Assembly (NCBI GenBank): GCA_014706295.1
Contig: JACSVZ010000002.1
Span: 136,944,682 to 137,008,681, forward strand
Origin: Lycocorax pyrrhopterus obiensis
Lineage: Eukaryota > Chordata > Aves > Passeriformes > Paradisaeidae
Direction: 5' to 3'
DNA: 64,000 nucleotides
The notes beneath the pieces were generated by a model, which was not told the DNA's origin, ran no database searches, and saw nothing but the letters and a program-made list of their open reading frames with translations. A program made the translations under genes and the position numbers. Below are positions 1 to 13,183 of the stretch, in pieces; position 1 is the stretch's first letter; every line of letters begins with the position of its first letter.

Positions 1-936
1 GCACTTTTTCTAAATCTGTAAGTTTTGTCTTTAATAAAAAGAAGAAAATCAGTGTCATAATTGCTTCTAGGATAGTAAAAAATGTTATCAACCAGCTAAT
101 CTACTTCAGATAATTCCTATTGCAACAGCTGTATCAAGAACAAAGGATTATCACAAAGAAGAATTTCTTAACATCTCACAAAATGCAAACAGCCCTGTTG
201 AGAGTAAGCATTAACAGTCACTGTGATGAAGACCAGTGATCCAACGTCCAGGAGGGAAGGACATTGTGATCTAATAAACTTTGATCCATAATATTCCAGA
301 AAGCAACATGGGAAAAGTGTTTGCAGGATATTTGACTGTATAATAGTTCTTCTAAGAAAATTTAGGTTGTCTGGGAAGATTATGTGGTAACTTGTAGCTG
401 CCACAAGAACACATTTCTCCCCTTTTGGATCCTACCATATGTCAGAAGGTGCACTACTTAAAAACTGAGGCTGTTCTAACACTTGTGATCCAGCCCAAAA
501 TCTTCAACTAAAATTCAGGAAAATAACACATGTCCACTCTTCTAAAAGAGTAGTTTAAAACTCCTTCCAAGGCCAAAATTTAAAACATTTTCAGTCAAGC
601 CTCTAAGTTTATTAAAAGTCTTAATGAATACATGAATGAATGAATTGATAACAGATTTTTTTCATGACTTCCAGGTTTGAACCTTTGAGCTTATATGTGA
701 GTATTCGTTTAAGACTTTTTCTGAGTATAAGAGAACTGCACACTTATCTCAAAAACAGAATAGAATAGTTTCAGTTGGAAGTTACCACAATTGTTTTCTA
801 GTCCTTCTGCCTGACCACTTTAGTACTGACCAAAAGTTAAGCATGTTATTATGGACATTGTACAAATGCCTTTTGAACAGTAACAGGCACTGATGACCTC
901 TTTGTGTTGCCTTTCCTAGTATTTGATAATCATCTT
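1..936. other. unique AT-rich DNA, no gene seen
   Basis: The stretch has stop codons in all frames at high density and no reading frame with recognisable protein similarity. I see no repeat family signature. The longest reading frame (78 codons, minus strand) has no feature that would separate it from chance. Confidence 0.5.
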
Positions 937-1226
937 AGTAAAGAAATGCTTCCTCACATCGAGTCTGAACCTTCTCTGATGCAGCTTTGAACCATTCCAA
1001 CACACCTGCCTCTGGATATCAGGGAAAAGAAGTCAGCCTCTCCCTCTCCATTTTACCTCCTCAGGAAGCTGTAGTAAATGATGAGGTCATCTTTCAGCTT
1101 CCTTTTCTTTAAGCTAGACAAGTCCAAAGTCCTCAGCTGCTCCTGACAGGATGTGCCTACCAGCCATTTCACCAGCTTGGTTGCCCTTCCCTGGACTTGT
1201 TCAAGGACCTTTACATCCTCTTTAAA
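937..1226 (-). mobile_element. ancient CR1 LINE fragment (3' part of ORF2)
   Basis: Read on the minus strand, this segment follows the order of the CR1 ORF2 C-terminal region: the stretch around the motif for a leucine-rich 'LRELG.FSLEK' type sequence (degenerate here), then the part that normally precedes the 3' UTR. On the plus strand the recognisable landmarks are 'cagctgctcctgacaggatg' and 'caccagcttggttgccctt', both close to CR1. It is heavily diverged, has several indels, and lacks a clean 3' tail. It is clearly older than the CR1 copies at 23 kb or 58 kb. It codes for nothing now. Boundaries are approximate to about 20 bases. Confidence 0.65.
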
Positions 1227-4200
1227 CACCATTCAAACAATGAAAATATAAGTTATTAAAAGATGACACTGTTGTCTAAAGATTTGTAGACCCAAATGAA
1301 ACACCCCTGCACAGTAAATCCAGTACAAAAACATATGAATTCACTTATTCACTATAATCTGCAGAAGTTGGTAGATGCATTTGGAGTCTAAAAATATTTT
1401 TTAGACAAAAATATGGAAACTTTCTTTCATAAGACATCTCTCTTCATTAATATTCTGATTTGTCTAGACTAACAATATACTTATAATTCTACCAACAGCT
1501 GTGGAAAATGAAGCCTTAAGATTCAACAGTCAAGAGATCTGAAATAAGAAATGAGTAGATTTCCACTATGTTGTTTCCCTGTATAAATTTATTTCATTCC
1601 TATGAAGTCTTTCTGTTAAAAATGTGTTGGTAGTGTTGTCTGACTTGTTCCTACATGCAGTGTCAGATAATAAGCTCAAAGGTTGGATATTTATCCGTAG
1701 AATAAGAATCGCAGTTTGGTTTAAGGGGTTGACTGCAATTTATCACCCACAATGTCTCATCTATATTCTGACTGGAATTTACCCTTAGGAGACTCTGTAG
1801 CTGGTCTTGTATGATGACACTTTCCCAACTGTATTGTAACAAAGGTTTTCATTGATGTATGGTATTGGCATACATGGATGACAGATTTATTTCTTTTATT
1901 ATTTGAATTTAAAAGAGTAGAAATTATAAAATTAAGAGATATTGGTTAGGAACAAAGAATTGCTACAAAATGTTGTTTGACAGGGTATTCTCTATTCCTT
2001 CAGCCTTTTCCAGATATGGTTGGCAACATCTCTTCCCTAGAACAAGAACATTCCCACAATGAAGCAGAAGCAGCTGGTGCAACTTGGAGAGGTTTGTTAT
2101 AATTTGGCATTTTCCTCCAAGAGGCATCCAGGTGCCTTTTTTCCAAGTTCTTGCCCTCCCATTCTTTATTTGGATAGACATTATGGGATGAGTATTAAAA
2201 GGACGTGAGTTTAAAAATAAAATAAAAATTGTGGTTTGTATCTTTGCAGTTTAAAAATGAACTTCATACATGCAAAACCTAATCCATTTGTTTTAAAAGA
2301 GTAGTGACGTTTATTCAAACTTACTTTATGGAGATATTGTTATTAAACATTATTATACCACAAAATAAACCCCAGGTTTTTAAATAGTAGTTGATTTCAT
2401 CCAGCACTTACTAGTTACCGTTCTTCGTTTGAACAAAGTTGTTTAAATTGTTGACATTTTCACTCACTAAGGTTAGCAAATGTATGATAGCTATCAGAAA
2501 GTAAGATTAGAAATACAGAGAGATGTATTAACAAATCACTTTTAATGGAAAGTCATTACTTGTTGTATCAATGATGAAATGTAATTTAAATTAATGTTTG
2601 AAATTATTCAACACTTAGAGGTACAGAGAAAGGTGTATAAAACCTACATTTTTGTAGGGCAATCTAGTTGCACTATGTATTTGTGGTAAAAGCAAATTGT
2701 CACTTTAAAAACATATGAAGAACTTCTTTTTTAACCTTGGAAAGTTTAATTAAGTTTTGCATCAATTAAATTTTGTCAATGTATTTGATTATCTATATAT
2801 AGCATCTTTGGTTGAATGGCAGTCTTATTCAGCATCTTCTCAAGTGTAGAACTAGGGACAGTATTTGGATCAGAAATCAAACTATCCGTAAATTAGAATT
2901 CATGAATCAGCTCTTAATGTTGCTACCTAGATAAAAGATGATATCTCATTATATTTTTGGCCCAACAAGGGGATTTCATAAGAAAATTAATTTTTAAAAA
3001 TTTATCTTTTTCTGACTAAAAATATAACCCATACTTGAAAGGATCAGACTTCCATTCTGGGAAAGTGATTTATTTCTTGCTTAGGGTGAATTGTATTGTT
3101 TTCAAATATATAACCATCTATTAGACAGCAGTTGAAAAGGCATTCAGGAAAACAGTAAGTGAAACGTGTGTTTTACTTTTCCTGTAAGACACAGCTTCAG
3201 TTCCATGTTCTGGTTGTGTTGCTATTTTCCTTCGTGAATGTTTCATCAGTCTGGCAGGTGACAGTATTTATTGTTTTCCAATATTAAATATGAAAATTTG
3301 GGGGTTTATATATATATTGAATTAATTAATTAAATGGCTCCTAATCTGTCTTTCTCACTTTTTTTCTTCATATTTTATGAAATAACTTGAAGTCCTCACA
3401 GAACAAACTACAAGGATGGAAAGACTGTCAGACGTGAAGCTGATGGGAGAGAAGCAAGAGGCATAACTGGGATAGGGCCGGGGCATGGCATGGGGTGATG
3501 ATGATTTCCTGCCCAGGGGTGTACGGGCACAAAAACCAGATCCAGTTTGAGGAACATCACCTTATAATGATGCATGAAATACCAGAACTAGCTAACCAAT
3601 TTACGGTGGGCTCACTATAGCAATGTGAAACCCAGGACAGAGTATTTTGCTTCCATTGCCCAAACTGTCTCATTTAACAGTAACTCAATTATCTGAATAC
3701 TATGCTAATTAGTAAATTTATTTCTAGGTATTTTTGCCTCTTCTTCACTGTTTCTTTTTTGAGAAGTTTATAGAGTTACTAATTAAATTGATGGATCTTT
3801 CACTTTTTTTGAAAAATGTCTGCCACTACAAATAGAACATCTGCAGAGTGGAAGAGCAAGGATTACATAAAGCGGATCCAGACATCCAAGAGTCAAGATA
3901 AAACTAAGAAACACTCAAGTATTACCTCTCTGAAGCATGAAGTTTTAATGTAAATGAAGTAGGAACCTAACAGCTATTCTTATTCTCACACAAATTTATT
4001 AAGCTTATTTGATCCCTCAACTAAAATTTTTAAAAAGTCATAACTGTCATAAGGACATGCTGTATGTATTAGAAAAACATTGAGGATGTTAATTAAACCT
4101 TTCTTATATTGTCTGTTAACACACATGAACTTTGGAAATTTAATTCATCTTTTTTACTCCTTCCAATTATACTCTACTGAATGTCATTGCTTAAATTGAA

Positions 4201-5837
4201 TCTTTAAAGTGAAGTTGTATTTTTTTAAACACACGTGTACCTATTGTTTTTTTGTGATATTTTCAGTAATATTGGTTCTATTTCAGAAACAAATATACTG
4301 TTGTTTGAAATCTATCCCTGTTTTTTTGATATAATGATATAATAGTCCTAATAATATATATATTGTTATTTTTACTGATTTTTTTTCTTGTGGCATTTAA
4401 TTACCCTCACTTGTTTTTAATATGGCACATGTGAACAGGAAAATTTTACAGTTTTCAAGGATGTTCCACCTGGTCTTTTTCTCATTGATTATCCTATTAC
4501 TTAACCTCTTCTTTAAAAATTAATTCAAAGCCCTTGACACAAACCACTTTTCTTAACATTTTCATTTTTCTGTTACATCGTTTCCATGGTCTGTGCGTTC
4601 TTGCATTTTTGTACTTGAATCTTGTCAGAAACTAAATCTCTTTTAAACAGGGCTGAAATTTCTCGCTCTTACTACATTCAAATCCAGGAAATATGGATGA
4701 AATTATGCAAATAATGGGTTTCAATTTTGAGTGGCTTAATTTTAAAAATAGTATATCCCATTTTTGAGACTGATTTTCTTTACATTTTTTCCAAAGTATT
4801 TATATCAAGTAATGCTTTAGAAAATCCCTTTTCCGATTTGTTTTCGTCTCTTGGATTTACTATAAATGTACATATGCTTTGAAGAAGAAATAACTTCCTT
4901 GCCTTGCTTCTGAATCCTATATTCCTTCATAAAGAAAACATGGAACCTAAAAGATGTTTATGTGTAAATCATGTTAATCTTTTCAAAGCAACTGCAGAAT
5001 ATAGGTTCTAATCTAATACTTGAGCTTGAGATTTTTCTTCTCACAATGGATTCACCTTCCTTACACCTTCGGGGACAGGAAGCGAGACATAAAACATATG
5101 ATGGTACAGTCGAGTTGTAAAGATTGCTTGGATATTGGAAATGGTAATTTCTCCTAAAGTCTCTTTATGATTCTCTTAAGCTCTGAGGGACATAGCACAG
5201 AGAACATCCAGAGACTCTAGGTTACAAGGAAAACACCTACATCTAATTCTGAGAAGAAACTAAACCTCGAGTCTCTTAGAAATATGCATTCACTTTTGAC
5301 ACACATTTGGAGTGATTTATCATACTCTCTGAAGAGTTGCTTTGAACCAAATCTCTTGGTTTAGATATGGGCAGGATAATGCGGTACTCCAAATTGAAAT
5401 GACTTTTTAGCAATGTTGAGAGTTGAGTCTTCAGTAATGGTCACCCTTGACCTTAGATACCTAACAATAATGTATCTGTTGTGGTACATTTATAAATTTA
5501 ATTTCTCCTCTTAACAATGTGAAGTTCACCATCGAAGGAATGCCTACCTTTTCACTCACTCTCGTGGGCAGGAGTGGGGTGGGAAAGAGAGATTTCGTGG
5601 TGCCGAATCCCACAGTGCATGACAGACACTTCATGGTGTGCTTGCCAACATTTTTCTGGGAATATAAATAACTTAAAAGGGAAAAGGGTGTTTGAAACGG
5701 TAAGATTGCAGAATACACTGAAAAGAAAACTAAAACCCCCTGTGATCAATACATGCCATACAAAAGAGTAACCAAAACAACAAGGACAAGATAGCGACAT
5801 CCTAAAATTGTAGAACAAAGAAGAACACTTAAACATG
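1227..5837. other. unique AT-rich DNA, no gene seen
   Basis: About 4.6 kb with no recognisable repeat or gene. It contains many short A and T runs and a few small AT-only patches such as the one near 3308-3334. The minus-strand reading frame at 1963-2181 and the overlapping frames at 5461-6100 show no domain. The 3' part of the latter lies over the CR1 that follows and is a shadow of it. Confidence 0.5.
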
Positions 5838-6165
5838 TTCTGGTGGCATTCCTCAAGGGTTGATATTACACCATCGCTGTTTAACGTCTTTGTTGGTGAC
5901 ATGTACAGTGGGATCCAGTGCACCCTCAGCAAGTTTGCCGACAACACCAAACTGTGGGCTGTGGTCAACATGATGGAGGGAAGGGATGCCATCCAGAGGG
6001 ACCTGGACAGGCTTGAGAGATGGGCCTCTGCAAATCTCATGATGTTCAACAAAGCCAAGCGCAAGATCCTGCAGCTGAGCTGGGACAATCCGAAACACAA
6101 ATACAGAGAGAGATGGAGAATGGATTGAGAGAGGCCCTGAAGAGAAGGATATGGGTGTCCTTACA
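5838..6165 (+). mobile_element. CR1 LINE fragment, reverse-transcriptase domain
   Basis: The plus strand translates in one frame (about 5835-6128) to the CR1 palm region: a degraded PQG-type motif, then LFNVF, then CTLSKFADNTKLW, RDAIQRDLDRLERWA and NLMMFNKAK. In active CR1 the catalytic box reads FADD. Here the second aspartate is asparagine (FADN), so this copy could not polymerise even if expressed. The fragment is truncated at both ends: it begins at a TTCTGGTGG-like start of the motif and stops after the 'gggtgtcctta' segment. No CR1 3' UTR or tail follows. The 97-codon reading frame is a remnant, not a gene. Confidence 0.88.
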
Positions 6166-8530
6166 AAGAAGTAAAAATGTCCTCACCCTTTTTAAGCATG
6201 TACCTGTCTTCTATTTCTTATACATAAATTTCACATAATGCATTAAATAACTAAGGCACTGTTATTGATAGTTTATAACTGAGGAAGAAAGGGGCGATTG
6301 TGACAATGTAAAAGGAAATTAGATATCATAAAACTTACTCGTTTCTAGGGCAAAAGAAGAAAAAGAATCAAAACCATGATCAAGTTGGAATAGCACCTCA
6401 GTGGTGCTATGTAATTGCTTTCTATCCCTTCTATTAGCAGTGAAGCTCCAAAACACTGATCAAAGCTGATGACTAACACATAATGCTCAGGCGGCAGCAC
6501 ATTGTTACAAGTTCTCACCCTTGTAATAATTGTAGTACGAGCCAGCATAAAGATGAATACTTTTTCTCAAATGTTTTTTTCAATCCAGGCAGAGAGGATT
6601 AAAATGTCTGGCAGGAATGAGCTGTATTAGAACATCAGTGTCAATAGATATATCTTGGGCAGTTGCCTGAAATGGAGAAAAATGCTCTGAACATTTTACA
6701 TTACTACACAATGTAAAAGCATAATTCAATGTCAAACTCGTGCTCCACAAAGAAGTCGTGTAAACCCTCAACTGACAAATTGCAAACTGAAGCTATTCTA
6801 AATTGAACACATTAGCTGATGACATAGTATGCTTATGACTTTGCCTACTGTGATTTAATATGATTTGACATCAGTAAATTTGTATGGTGCTGTTGAGATT
6901 AAGTAGGTTAAGAATTTAAAAAAAAATTGTAAAGATGAGGATCCATTGGAACCAAAACTGCCACAGGAATTTGTGCTACAATTAATGAATTATTCATATG
7001 GAAACAAATAAGAGAAATATGATTAACATGTAGAGATGATGGGTTTTCATATTGGTTGATATTTTTGCATTTGTAAACGTAAGTTTTTTACCTAAAATCA
7101 TTAACACGCTAAAAATAGAATTTAAAGTAAAAAGTGGGCTAAATTTTTCGGACAATGAGAATTAATTCTTTGAAGAGTGATAGATTTAAAATTTTTAAAC
7201 TATTTATTCACATAACTGATGAAAAAACAACTGGTTATGGCTACTTAAATTTCACAATGATTTCTAATTAATTTATAGATTAGATTAGTTTCATTTAAAT
7301 CTGTGCAATGGGTTTTTTTTCCTTCAGATTCAATTACAAACAGCTAATTATAATGCAATATGCTACTAAGAGATTCTCATTATAGTTCTGGGGAATGTTA
7401 CTTTTTTAATTTGTAAACATAATATGGCTATGTGACTTGCAAGAATTTCAAACTCTGAGTCAGTAAATCAGAGTACACCACAGAAACTATTTTCTAAATC
7501 ATATAGAATACAACATCTAGTATAATACCTGATTTTTTGTTTTTGTAACGGGGTACAGTTTGGGGAGGGGGAAATTAAATAACTCATCAAGATTATCTTT
7601 TAGCATAAACATGGTATTTGCATTCCAGAATTCAGAAAAAAAAAATGGGAGGGTTTTAAGGAAGTGAATTTAAAGTAGTTTAACTAGAACCAAACAATTT
7701 TAATGATGGAAATAAGGCTCACATTGAACCCTAGAGAAATAGCTAGTCAGAAAAAACACCCTCTGCCTAATACTTCCAGATATTCTACACATATCTTACT
7801 AGTTCTATTTGCATGTGCAAATATTAATCATGAGGGAAAATTTGCTGGATACTCTTTTAATAAGTAGTTCACAGGAATTTAATTACTTGAGTTTAAATAT
7901 ATTTTAATTTCTTTACAGTGTGACTTTCCCACAATATTTTTTTTTTTTTGTAAAGTGCACAGAGAGAATTCTAGTACTATTTTTGCTAAATTAAAGAATG
8001 ATCAATATACTCTCATTTTCTTCAATTAATAGTTTTCCTGAAAGGTGGAATTTATTTTAACTACTTTGGCTATAATAGGAATGCTCAATGTAGTATTCTT
8101 TTCTCAGTGCTAAAGGAATAAAATGATGATATGTATTTGCTTCTGAAGCACTGGGTCAAAGAGAAAACTCATTTTTGCACAGAGCCCTGAAAATGCATTG
8201 AGTCTTTTACTCTCAGTTCACATCTGCATCAGGTCAGATAACAAACAACCCATTATAAAATGAGTTAGTTAAATTTATAGTGCATAGATATTTCTGCCTT
8301 AAAAAACCAAATTCACAGCACTGCTTATATGGTAAAATTAAAAGGCAAGAAATCACTTACTGTGGCTTCTGGACTCATATTTAGAGATAGTTCTGTGCAT
8401 AAGATTGATGTATATTGCCAAAATCACACGGAGATCCTTCTTTGTTGTAGACTCCTCTGCATCATGTGCAGTGAATCAAAACTTTAGGGATGACAAGTCT
8501 GATATTTTTCATTATTTAATTTAGTCCCTT
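6166..8530. other. unique AT-rich DNA, no gene seen
   Basis: No repeat family or gene recognised. Short homopolymers occur (for example the T run near 7939-7950). The minus-strand reading frames at 6345-6548 and 6580-6771 are short and show no domain. Confidence 0.5.
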
Positions 8531-8578
8531 TTCCTTCCCCCCCCCCTTATTTCATTTATTCCCTTTTTTTTTTTTTTA
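8531..8578. repeat. low-complexity C and T tracts
   Basis: A pyrimidine-rich stretch with an uninterrupted run of about ten C and, some 20 bases on, a run of about fourteen T. These are simple low-complexity tracts with no sign of being a retroelement tail, since no recognisable element abuts them. Confidence 0.8.
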
Positions 8579-9997
8579 TCTCTCTGTTCCTATACTTTTT
8601 TCAGGGTCATGGGATGATTAATCATCTGCTTGCTGCTTTTTCTACCCCAAAATTTGTGTTTGGTCAGTTCCGGAGGAGTTTACATTTCTGTACAGGATTT
8701 TGGTGAAGTAATATGTCAATCTTCTGTGACCCAGTTGCCCCATACCTGAAAATGCAGACACTGGGCATGTTTTGGCCAAATCTAGCTTTTCCAGATATAA
8801 AACAGCTGAATGACATTGAATGTACATGGCTTCTTTGTTCTGTAACCACATTCACTATGTCTAAACTTGAAGATCTAAGAAAGCTCTCAAGAGCCTAGTC
8901 TCAGACTAGGGCTCTGACATTTATATTCTCTTTTTCCTCCTCTTTTATCTATACAATAGCACAGAATGCAGCCAAGAATATAAGACATATAAATCTGAAG
9001 TTTACTTCGAGGCAATTTTAATGGGAACAAATACTTTTTTATGTGACAGCAGTGATAAAATCCAAAGGTTTATCTGAAAATCATGTGTGATGTAAGGCAA
9101 ATCCACCCATACACAGGATATACGTAGAAATAGAAAAAGAGATTCAATGTGCCAAAAAGTGTATTGTTATATTCATGACACACATTCTTTTTAGATTTCA
9201 TTCATTTGCCTGTGCTCCTATACAAATAAAGCTAGCATTTCACTTGGGCCTTCAGGCTGAATCACACTGACAAAAAGCAGAAGGTTGCTATCCTTTCTTT
9301 GCCATCCACAAATATCTGTTTCAAAATATTACTGCCATTCATAGTAGTTAGTTAGGGGCATTTTTCAAGTGCAATTGTATCTGAAAATGGAACAAAGAGA
9401 GATTGTTGTTGCTGCTTGTAAAGGGAGCTGACTTGAATTGCTGTCTGGAATGCTGTATCAACAGAAGTATTTTGCTTTAATTGGTAGCTGGTAGAGTCTT
9501 AAGAAAGTTGCCTGAGTTTACAAGAGATGTAGCTTACATGACCAAAGGAATATGAAAAAGTATGTGAATCTATTTTAAAGTTAATTACAGACATGGTACT
9601 TGCTACCTGAAGATAGATTTTTTGTTTTGAAGTGATTAATGGAGTTAGAAGTTTGCATCCTGTGTGTCACTATACTGAGCTGGACACAAACTACCTACTA
9701 AGATTTTCTTAGTCCTGGTCATTCTTCCTAGTAGAAGTGAAATTCACCTACTGAAATAGAAATAAACCCCCATAAAATTTGAAAATTTACAATCAATGTC
9801 ATAACTGTATTGAGTAAAACTAGACATATATATGTGAATTGCCCATCTTTCTGCAGAATGAATGGATTGGATTCAGTATGTTGATTACAAAGTGATTTAA
9901 TGGTAAGTTGGTTTCTCAAAATACATGGATAAATAAACAGTAACAATAGTTTTAGTTGCAAATTGATGAAGTTGTTTGCTATTTGAAAATTGTGGTC
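8579..9997. other. unique DNA; possible trace of an ancient MIR-like SINE near 8722-8770
   Basis: Mostly featureless. Around 8722-8770 the order 'cttctgtgacccagttgccc' followed by 'catacctgaaaatg' resembles the conserved part of MIR/CORE-type SINEs, which survive as ancient relics in amniotes. The match is short and judged by eye, so I do not annotate it as an element. The reading frames on both strands here (61 to 69 codons) overlap each other and have no domain. Confidence 0.3.
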
Positions 9998-10306
9998 ACA
10001 GAACGACAGAACCTGCTCAGGTAGGGCCCCCTGGAGTGCATTACTCAGGATTTTGTCCAGAGGACTTTTGATGTCTCCAGGAAAGGAGACTCCACAACCT
10101 CTCCGGGAAACCTCTTCCAGTGCCTCACCACTCTCACAGAAAAGAATTTCTTCCTAACATCTAATCTAAACTTACTCTCTTTCAGTTTGAAGCCATCCCT
10201 CCTTGTCTGTTCTCTCTATGCCATTGTCAAAAGTCCCTCTCCATCTTTCTTGTAGACTTCCTTTAGCTACTTGAACTCTGGTGTATCATCTATTGCCTTT
10301 CAAATT
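9998..10306 (-). mobile_element. CR1 LINE 3' end fragment
   Basis: On the minus strand this is the CR1 ORF2 C-terminus and 3' UTR. Plus-strand landmarks are 'tcacagaacgacagaacc' (the 3' tail), 'ccagtgcctcaccactctca', 'aagaatttcttcctaacatc' and 'ccatccctccttgtctg'. The usual segment just inside the tail, with the 'ggttggaagggacct'-type sequence, is missing. There is therefore a small internal deletion near the 3' end. The 5' side fades out near 10300. Confidence 0.85.
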
Positions 10307-10496
10307 AAAGTTAATTCATCAAAGATTTTTTAAAGTATCAGCCTTGGAAACCCAAGCATATCAATAACATGAACAAGAAGAGTAATCTAGCAGACATTTC
10401 TGATTACAGAGAATGAAAAGCAGTTCAGTGCAACAAACCCAGTCAGTGAGGCAGGCGGTAGCGGCAGCAGGAAGTTCTGTGGCTGAGTGTTGGAGT

Positions 10497-10648
10497 ACAT
10501 TAGGAAGAGTGTGGCCAGAAGGTTGGGGAAGGTTACACTCCCCCTCTACTCTGCCCTGGTGTGACTGTATCTGAAGTACTGTTTCCAGTTCTGGGTGGTT
10601 CAGTTCAAGAAAGAAAAGGAATTACTGGACAGAGGGTCCAGAGCATCT
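10497..10648 (+). mobile_element. CR1 LINE fragment (ORF2 thumb region)
   Basis: A short plus-strand piece that reads through 'acattaggaagagtgtggcc', 'ctccccctctactctgccct', 'gaagtactgtttccagttct' and 'ttactggacagagggtccag'. These landmarks occur in this order downstream of the RT palm in CR1 ORF2. It is truncated on both sides, has no tail, and lies in opposite orientation to the CR1 piece 190 bases upstream. The two are separate insertions or the product of a rearrangement. Confidence 0.85.
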
Positions 10649-12748
10649 TTTAGTACCTCTGTAACTGGGTTCCAAATCTGTCAATGTTTTTAGCCAGAAC
10701 TTCTGTCACCTCCTCTTTAAGATTAGTTCCTAAAACAACAAAGAATTCTAAATTTTTAAAGGTTATGTTTTAGAAACTCAGTGGGAATAAACTATTTTGT
10801 AAATGTCTCTCCCTTTCCTTCTTCACCAAGTGTGTTCCTCGGGTCTCACTGTCAGACCAACATCTTCTGGTGAATTCCTAGACTGGAACACCATTCCCAA
10901 GCACAGGGATATCTGTCTGTGACTGTCTCTGGGGTGAAAAGGAATTACCAGAATCAATGCCTTGTCAAACATATATGTGTCAGTCAGCCGAACTGAGAGC
11001 ACAGCTCGTCTCAGTGCTCCTCTGGAATACCAATTTAAGACATCTTTGATTGAAAAAAAATCCTTATTTTTTGAAGGCAAAAACTTACAGGATTGCCTGT
11101 TGAGATGGTACAGTTATTGTTTTGGTTTCAGAATTTTTTTCAATCAGCTATATCAATTTGCATTTTTCTAAGGTGAATTTCTTTTATCTGCCCATGTTTT
11201 TAATGTGACACACTGTTTTTAGTTTTGCAATTGACATTTTAGTATCTTAATGAAATTTCTGTAGTTTTTAAATTAGTGCTTTTTACAAAATCTCTTTATT
11301 TAGTATTGTGTAATACTCGTCACTGAGAATATTTTTCAGATTGTTATTACTTCTGTCTGGAGGAAGATTGTCTAGCCATTAAACAGACAGCAGTGTTAGT
11401 TACCTTGTGACCAGCCTCCTACAGAGTCAGGTGGACTTTCTAGTAGTAGAGTGCATTTACAATAGGTACACCTCAATTTTTATATTTCCTATTCTTTTCA
11501 CACAAGATGTAAGTTAAAATTTTAACCATCTGTGTTCAACCAAGTTTCTTATCTGTATTTTTAATGGAAAATAATTTTGTTTTCACTTATGTTCAGTATA
11601 TGGCTTTCAAAGATACATATGGGAAGGATCACATGTAGACATGAATCACTGTTGACAATAATAAATTTTCTCTCTTCTGTCAGAATGATACTGCTGTCCT
11701 GTAACTGGATTGTAAAGTTGAGGTTTGTTGGCTTTTTTTTTACTTTTACAAAATGTTTTGCTGATAGCGAAGGTACTTCTGCTTTCCTAGAAGTTTTATT
11801 ATCAACCAAAAGGAATTGTGTTTTCTTAACACTTCTGAGAAACATTCTATTAATTTATCTGGTCAAGGTTGATTAGAATGCAGGCACTTTGGATGTTGGG
11901 AAACTAGGAGCATGATGATGATGAAACCATATTTTTCTAAATGAACACTGTAAGTGCTATGCACATCTCTGATATATTGATATTATGAATGATGATGACT
12001 CATCTAAGAACTGGTGACTCAAGTTTTTAAGAGAGACTGAATGATTTCACTGATTTAGATTTTTGTGTTTGATTTGGCTCTTCAGATATGACTAAAACAA
12101 GCAACGCTTCCTTTCCTGCTCCACTGCACTGGCCACTCTCCTCACATGAACTGTCATAGCTAAGTTAAAAAAAATTAAAATAAAGACATGATCCATAGTT
12201 CATCTGCAGTGATTTGGATAACATAATTGTTGAAACAGCACAGTTGTTTTTTTCTTTTTTTGCTCCTTTCTGTGAAGCTTCATCAGTAAATTTTATTGTC
12301 TAGATCGAGAAGAGAAAGAACTTTCATTTAAGTGGTGACATTTCCTACTGTATCACGATACACCTTTACTTTCCCAAATTTACCCAATTTCCCGCTCCTT
12401 AATTATAAAAAAAGTGTTTAATAAATGCCTAAAAGATGACTTTTGGCTATTAATATCAACACTTGATAATGCTAAACACCTGCACTTCTATTTTGATAAC
12501 TTTGATAGAGGCTGCCATGTCACAGTTTAATACTTTTGATGAAAGTATTTGTTAGCTGATACCTTTTCTAGAACAGTTATTTTCTCACTATTATACTGTA
12601 CTCTGACGATTCTCTCCCATACCTCCAAACTCCAAAACAAATAGGCAGAATTTTTGTAACAGGCTCAATAGTGTCAAAACACTTCATATTAGAAAAAGGG
12701 AAGCATAAACACTATAAAAATAACCACTATTTTTAGAAAGTGAGATTT
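10649..12748. other. unique AT-rich DNA, no gene seen
   Basis: No repeat or gene recognised. The opposed reading frames at 11561-11876 (94 and 99 codons) overlap almost exactly on the two strands, so at most one could be real, and neither shows a domain or a conserved motif. Confidence 0.5.
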
Positions 12749-13183
12749 GGGGAACTACAGTCTCACCTCTGTGCCTGGCAAGGTCATGGAGCAGATCCTC
12801 TTGGAAATTATGCTAAGGCACATGGAAAATCTGGACGTGATTGTTGACAGCCAAAAATGGCTTCACTCAGAGCAAATCGTGCCTGACAAATTTGGACCCT
12901 TCTATGATAGGGTTACAGTGTTGGTGGATAAGGGAAGAGCAACCGATGTCATCTCCCTGGACTTGTGCAGAGCATTTGATACTGTCCTGCATGACATCCT
13001 TGTCTGTAAATTGGACAGACATGGATTTAACAGACGGACCACTCAATGGACAAGGAATTGGATGAAGGATTGCACTCATAGAATTGTGGTCAATGGCTCA
13101 ATGTCCAAGTGCAGAGCAGTGATGAATGGTGTTCATCAAGAATCAGTATCGGGACTGGTGCTGGACATCTTTTAACATCTATC
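12749..13183 (+). mobile_element. CR1 LINE fragment, N-terminal half of reverse transcriptase
   Basis: The 142-codon frame at 12747-13175 is uninterrupted and contains CR1 RT blocks in order: SLTSVPGKVMEQ (the usual SLTSVPGKIMEQ), a degenerate SQ.WLH...C region, then RATDVISLDLCRAFDTVLHD, which is RT motif A with its catalytic Asp present, and NGSMSKCRAVMNGVHQESVSG, where the usual PQG has become HQE. The YxDD-type box lies downstream of the break at about 13180 and is absent. Both ends are truncated. This piece and the one at 5838 cover adjacent halves of the same domain but lie 6.6 kb apart, so they are independent copies. Confidence 0.88.

Noticed and set aside
11561..11876. Opposed open frames of 94 and 99 codons on the two strands
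   Set aside because: They overlap almost completely and are both hydrophobic or basic low-information sequences, as expected from AT-rich DNA.
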